A stretch of 8,682 nt of DNA from Granulicella sp. GTDB lineage: Bacteria; Acidobacteriota; Terriglobia; Terriglobales; Acidobacteriaceae. The notes under the pieces were generated by a model. That model ran no database searches. It saw only the letters and a list, made by a program, of their open reading frames with translations, and was not told where the DNA came from. Both the position numbers and the translations under genes were made by a program. This document shows, piece by piece, positions 5,490 through 8,682 of the stretch (positions are counted from its first letter, which is position 1; every line of letters starts with the position of its first letter). The DNA lies in NCBI GenBank assembly GCA_003133205.1, contig PKWK01000262.1, positions 1-8,682 on the forward strand, read 5' to 3'.

Positions 5490-6997
5490 CCGTACGGCCT
5501 GCGTCCCTTCTCCAGGTTCTCCAGTTGGCCGTATTGCACGGTGCTTCGCTCCTGGTGCCTGGGCGCCAGCGCAGGGAGTGGTGGAGAGAGTGGCGGTCGG
5601 AGCTGTGGCATGTCCGCCACGCATGCACACCACTGCGTGGCGTGTCATGGAATGCGGAACGCGAGGTCGCGAAGTTTTTCCTGGGAGCGTTCCAGGATGC
5701 GCTTTGCCTGAGGGGCTTGCCCGGGCAGAGACGCATTCCTCATGCGATGACACTGGGATCAGCGGCGCAGTGCATCCTGTGGCTGGTGGGTTTGGTCGCA
5801 ACTAGTTATGGAGTCGCCCAACTGCTGCCTGGCGCCGCGCTGGCTCATCAATACGCGCACTACCGCGATGCGCGGAATCTGATGCTCATCCGTGACGCGC
5901 GCTATACCGATGTTTCTGTGCCGACGATCTCGGCAGAGCAGTACCAGGCGTGGAAGCGGCAACGGCAAGATGTCTTCGACGGCTTTGCGTTCTATCGATT
6001 AACGCAGCAGCCCGTCTCGCGCGCATCCCGCACGCAAGCCAATGGCAGGATCGCCGTCGCAAGCTCGAATCTCTTTGAACTGCTGGGTCTTCCGATCCGG
6101 TTTGCCGTTGCAGGCGGTCAGACTCCTGGTGATCTGCCAAGGTTGATTCTGACTGATGAAGCCTGGAAGCGGGAGTTTGGCGGAGATCCGCACATCGCCG
6201 GGCGCACAGTCCAACTGGGTTTGCACACTGCGGTGGTCGGTGGTGTCGCGCCGCCGGGGTTCTGGAGGCTGCCGGGGAAGGTGGATGGTTGGCTGTTAGT
6301 CCCCAATGCAGATATTGCAGGTCAAATGGGTTTCGTTGTCGCACATGTGAAGCCGTCGGCGGAACACACCCGTTTTGGCGAGAACTGGGAGATGGCCGCG
6401 TCCACACCGGATGGAACGATGGGTGACTTTGCTTGTGCGTCTCTGACGGAAGGAACGCGAGGACCGAATGACCTCTTTCTGTTCGCGGTGTTCCTGGCCT
6501 GTCTCGCGCTGCCAGCGACCACATCTCTCCCTCTGGGGGAGTATCGGGTGACTTCGCAGAAGCTTTCTTGGTCGACGAGGCTTCGCCGCTGGGGATTTCT
6601 TGGTTGCAAGATTGCACTACTCTTGGCGATCGTATATTTTGTCTCGCTCGATCTGGCACATCTGCGAACAACTCTCGATCCACTTTCGTCCGAGTACATT
6701 CAGCTGGCCTCTTCGTTTTCGATCTGCTTATTCGGTTTGCGCTGGGTACTTCGGGACCAGCGCCAGCGGTGTCCGGTTTGCCTCAAACGGCTGACCCATC
6801 CGGCACGGGTTGGCCAGCCGTCCAGGAACTTCCTGGCATGGAACGGGACAGAGCTGATCTGCGTCGCGGGCCATGGTCTGCTGCATATTCCTGAGATACA
6901 GACGAGCTGGCTCGATTCCCAGCGCTGGCTCTATCTCGATCCGTCGTGGGACGTTCTTTTCGCTGATCCAGGGCTGGTCTCTGCTGGCTACTTCTGA
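5486..6997 (+). CDS. Membrane protein with MacB-like periplasmic core and C-terminal CxxC zinc-ribbon-like domain
   Basis: The product has 503 residues. The N-terminal ~85 residues are basic and Trp-rich (RREWWREWRSELWHV at 29-43). A membrane span follows at about 93-115. Then comes a segment like the MacB periplasmic core of ABC permeases: SAEQYQAWKRQRQDVFDGFA (149-168), IAVASSNLFELLGL (189-202), ILTDEAWKREFGGDPHIAGR (221-240) and GVAPPGFWRLPGKVD (253-267). Hydrophobic spans follow at about 329-348, 369-391 and 405-421. The C-terminus has CPVCLKRL (429-436) and ELICVAGHG (456-464), a plausible CxxC...C..H metal site, then WLYLDPSW. It lacks a recognisable FtsX-type permease domain, so it is probably not a working transporter. 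I recall similar PadR-linked proteins from Acidobacteriota, but give no symbol. Function is unknown; a PadR-controlled envelope sensor or ABC accessory factor is possible. The ATGA overlap with PadR argues for a joint role. Confidence 0.75.
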   Translation: MTVRPASLLQVLQLAVLHGASLLVPGRQRREWWREWRSELWHVRHACTPLRGVSWNAEREVAKFFLGAFQDALCLRGLPGQRRIPHAMTLGSAAQCILWLVGLVATSYGVAQLLPGAALAHQYAHYRDARNLMLIRDARYTDVSVPTISAEQYQAWKRQRQDVFDGFAFYRLTQQPVSRASRTQANGRIAVASSNLFELLGLPIRFAVAGGQTPGDLPRLILTDEAWKREFGGDPHIAGRTVQLGLHTAVVGGVAPPGFWRLPGKVDGWLLVPNADIAGQMGFVVAHVKPSAEHTRFGENWEMAASTPDGTMGDFACASLTEGTRGPNDLFLFAVFLACLALPATTSLPLGEYRVTSQKLSWSTRLRRWGFLGCKIALLLAIVYFVSLDLAHLRTTLDPLSSEYIQLASSFSICLFGLRWVLRDQRQRCPVCLKRLTHPARVGQPSRNFLAWNGTELICVAGHGLLHIPEIQTSWLDSQRWLYLDPSWDVLFADPGLVSAGYF

Positions 6998-7002
6998 TCG
7001 GC

Positions 7003-8589
7003 TCAGCCCCAGCCGCCACCGCCGGGAGTCTCGATGCGCACTACTGTGCCTTTCGAGACTCCCACGCTGCATTTTCCTGGTAACTTCGTTTCGCCGACAT
7101 GGTCGGACGTAACCAGCGATGCGCGGCCGGGTGCGCCGTCTTTTCCTCCTTGCAATCCATAGGGCCTGAATTTCCTGCGATCCGCCAGCAGCGTCACCTG
7201 CGCATCGGCCAGCAACTCGACTTCGCGAATCAATCCATCGCCGCCTCTAAATTGCCCACCGCCGCCCGATCCGTCGCGGTAGGAATAGCGCCGCACGCGA
7301 AATGGGTAGGCATATTCAAGGGCCTCAATTGGAGTATTCAGCGAATTCGTCATATGGGTCTGAACGCCGGAGATGCCGTCGAGCCCGGGGCGCGCGCCCA
7401 TGCCGCCTGCCGCGGTCTCATAATAGGTAAAAGGCTCGCCTGTGCGTGGATCCAAGCCGCCGATAGTCAGATTGCTCATGGTGCCTGCGCTTGCCGCCGG
7501 TACCCGCTCCGGCACTGCCTTCGCGAGCGCGCGGAGCAGCACATCCACAATCCGCTGCGAGGTTTCCACGTTTCCCGCGGCGACCGCGGCGGGTGGGCGG
7601 GCATCGACCATGCTCCCTGCTGGAGTCTTCAGCGTGAGTGGGCGCAAGATGCCGGCGGTCGCCGGAGCATCGTCCGCCAGCAGGCAGCGTAGCACATAGA
7701 AACACGCAGAGAGTGTAATGGCGCGGACCGCGTTGATGCTGCCTGCGACCTGATTGGAGGAGCCTGTGAAATCAACGTGCATGGACGCTGCTTGCGGGTC
7801 GAATCGCAGACGTACCGCAATCTTGCGTGGGACATCGGTCACGCCATCGTCATCGAGCCAATCTTCTGCGCTGAAGTCGCCGGCGGGCATTTTGCGCAGC
7901 TCGGAACGCACGAGCCGCTCGGAATAATCGAGCAACTCGTCGATGAGCGTCCGAAGGTTCACGTCGCCATACTTCTCCACGAGTTGCAGGATGCGTTGCT
8001 CGCTGACGCGGCAGGCTCCGATCTGCGATTCCAGATCGCCCTCTCGCTCCACTGGTGTGCGCACGTTCAGCAGAATAAGGTCCAGCGTCTCGCGGTCGAC
8101 TTTGCCTCCGCGCACGATTCTGATGGGAGGAATTCGAATGCCCTCCTGAAAGATCTCGTTTGCTGGTCCCATCGATCCTGCAAATGCTCCGCCCGCGTCC
8201 GCGTGGTGCGCGCGATTCGAGACATAAAAAGCCGGCTGTTGCTGTCCGGGCCCAGGTAGAAAGACAGGCAGCACCATTGTGATATCCGGCAGATGGGTTC
8301 CCCCCGCGTAGGGATCATTAAGGATTGCGATGTCGCCGGGCGCAAATGCAATCGCCGCAATCGCTGCCTGCACCGACATAGGCATGGAGCCGAGGTGGAC
8401 CGGCATATGATCGCCCATGGCGATTACCCTTCCCTGGCCGTCGAAGATCGCGCAGGAGTAGTCGCGCCGCTCCTTGATGTTGGGCGACAGCGCCGTGCGC
8501 CGCAGCGCCGCGCCCATCTCCTCGGCGATGGAATGTACGGCGCTCTGAAAGACCGCGAGTTCGACTGGATCGGCTGTGCGAAGAGTCAT
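7003..8589 (-). CDS. hyuB: Hydantoinase B/oxoprolinase family protein (HyuB)
   Basis: This 528-residue protein spans the whole HyuB family length. It begins with TADPVELAVFQSAVHSIAEEMG, followed by LRRTALSPNIKERRDYSCAIFDGQG (29-53), MPVHLGSMP (62-70), NDPYAGGTHLPD (91-102, a family signature) and NRAHHADAGG (125-134), and ends in the typical Gly-rich ETPGGGGWG. HyuB subunits work with HyuA in ATP-dependent opening or carboxylation of cyclic amides, 5-oxoproline or ketones. The substrate cannot be told from sequence alone. The start at 8589 is supported by GAGG at 8597-8600, 7 nt upstream, and by the ATGA overlap with the hyuA stop, which suggests translational coupling and one complex. It converges with the membrane-protein gene, with 5 bp between the stop codons. 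Acetone and acetophenone carboxylase subunits are close relatives and cannot be excluded. Confidence 0.93.
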   Translation of the reverse strand: MTLRTADPVELAVFQSAVHSIAEEMGAALRRTALSPNIKERRDYSCAIFDGQGRVIAMGDHMPVHLGSMPMSVQAAIAAIAFAPGDIAILNDPYAGGTHLPDITMVLPVFLPGPGQQQPAFYVSNRAHHADAGGAFAGSMGPANEIFQEGIRIPPIRIVRGGKVDRETLDLILLNVRTPVEREGDLESQIGACRVSEQRILQLVEKYGDVNLRTLIDELLDYSERLVRSELRKMPAGDFSAEDWLDDDGVTDVPRKIAVRLRFDPQAASMHVDFTGSSNQVAGSINAVRAITLSACFYVLRCLLADDAPATAGILRPLTLKTPAGSMVDARPPAAVAAGNVETSQRIVDVLLRALAKAVPERVPAASAGTMSNLTIGGLDPRTGEPFTYYETAAGGMGARPGLDGISGVQTHMTNSLNTPIEALEYAYPFRVRRYSYRDGSGGGGQFRGGDGLIREVELLADAQVTLLADRRKFRPYGLQGGKDGAPGRASLVTSDHVGETKLPGKCSVGVSKGTVVRIETPGGGGWG

Positions 8590-8682
8590 GCGCTTTCCTC
8601 GGTGAAAGTGACGACGAGGTTTCCAAAGCTATCCACGTGCGCGGAGCAATCCGGCGGCAGCACGGTGGCCGAAGTGTATTCG
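8586..8682 (-). CDS. hyuA: Hydantoinase A/oxoprolinase family protein (HyuA), C-terminal 31 residues
   Basis: On the minus strand the frame enters at the window edge and reads EYTSATVLPPDCSAH, then VDSFGNLVVTFTEESA, and stops at TGA (8588-8586), sharing ATGA with the hyuB start. HyuA proteins characteristically end with a segment of this kind, (I/V)xEYxxTxxxPPx...xxDxxGNLxx. Its place directly upstream of hyuB on the same strand makes the identification secure despite the short piece. The rest, including the ATP-binding ASKHA domain, lies outside the window. Confidence 0.85.
   Translation of the reverse strand, partial: EYTSATVLPPDCSAHVDSFGNLVVTFTEESA
8597..8600 (-). promoter_or_regulatory. 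Ribosome binding site of hyuB
   Basis: On the minus strand GAGG is followed by AAAGCGC (7 nt) and ATG 8589-8587. It lies inside the last codons of hyuA. Confidence 0.6.

Noticed and set aside
5886..6683. A 265-codon minus-strand open frame opposite the MacB-core protein
   Set aside because: It is antisense to a gene with recognisable domains and is itself rich in Arg, Pro and Ser without motifs.
1..8682. CRISPR arrays, tRNA or rRNA genes, intact insertion sequences, phage or defence genes
   Set aside because: No spaced direct repeats, no cloverleaf-like or rRNA-like stretches, and no transposase, integrase or nuclease motifs were seen by eye.

Overview
The window is GC-rich bacterial DNA with tightly packed genes. 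The gene content best fits an Acidobacteriota (Terriglobia-type) soil bacterium. This is an inference from three things: a PadR regulator overlapping a MacB-core/zinc-ribbon membrane protein, tandem alginate-lyase-family genes, and a hyuA-hyuB pair. There is no rRNA or other marker to confirm it.

Region 1 (1-4220) is a polyuronate-degradation locus. It starts with the 3' part of a GH88/GH105 unsaturated uronyl hydrolase (plus strand, start outside the window). Facing it is a two-gene operon on the minus strand, read from 3442 to 972. This encodes two paralogous exported lyases of the alginate_lyase (PF05426, PL38/PL5-like) type that share an ATGA overlap. One has a Sec-type leader and the other a twin-arginine leader. 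Beyond the operon start lies a decayed PL7 alginate lyase that keeps only its C-terminal jelly-roll half. The logic is that lyases cut polyuronate outside the cytoplasm and leave 4,5-unsaturated uronyl ends, and the GH105-type enzyme removes them.

Region 2 (about 4221-5171) is a rearrangement scar. A PAS-domain gene runs normally for about 85 codons and then stops matching a PAS protein at about position 4697-4702. From there the DNA is the antisense of a truncated ABC transporter ATPase that starts at 5092 on the minus strand. The ATPase remnant also has an in-frame TAG inside its Walker A loop. The two genes are therefore joined tail to tail, each without its 3' part.

Region 3 (5100-6997) holds a short divergent promoter region with a perfect 11-bp inverted repeat and nested smaller dyads. 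It drives a PadR-type regulator, which may be leaderless, and an overlapping 503-residue membrane protein with a MacB-like periplasmic core and a C-terminal CxxC zinc-ribbon-like domain.

Region 4 (7003-8682, minus strand) is the 3' end of hyuA and a complete hyuB, coupled by an ATGA overlap. They encode the two subunits of an ATP-dependent hydantoinase/oxoprolinase/acetone-carboxylase-type enzyme.

I see no tRNA, rRNA, CRISPR array or intact insertion sequence. I do not see a clearly new multi-gene system. The most unusual items are the inverted PAS/ABC fusion with its dead Walker A, the dyad-rich divergent operator, and the MacB-core plus zinc-ribbon protein.
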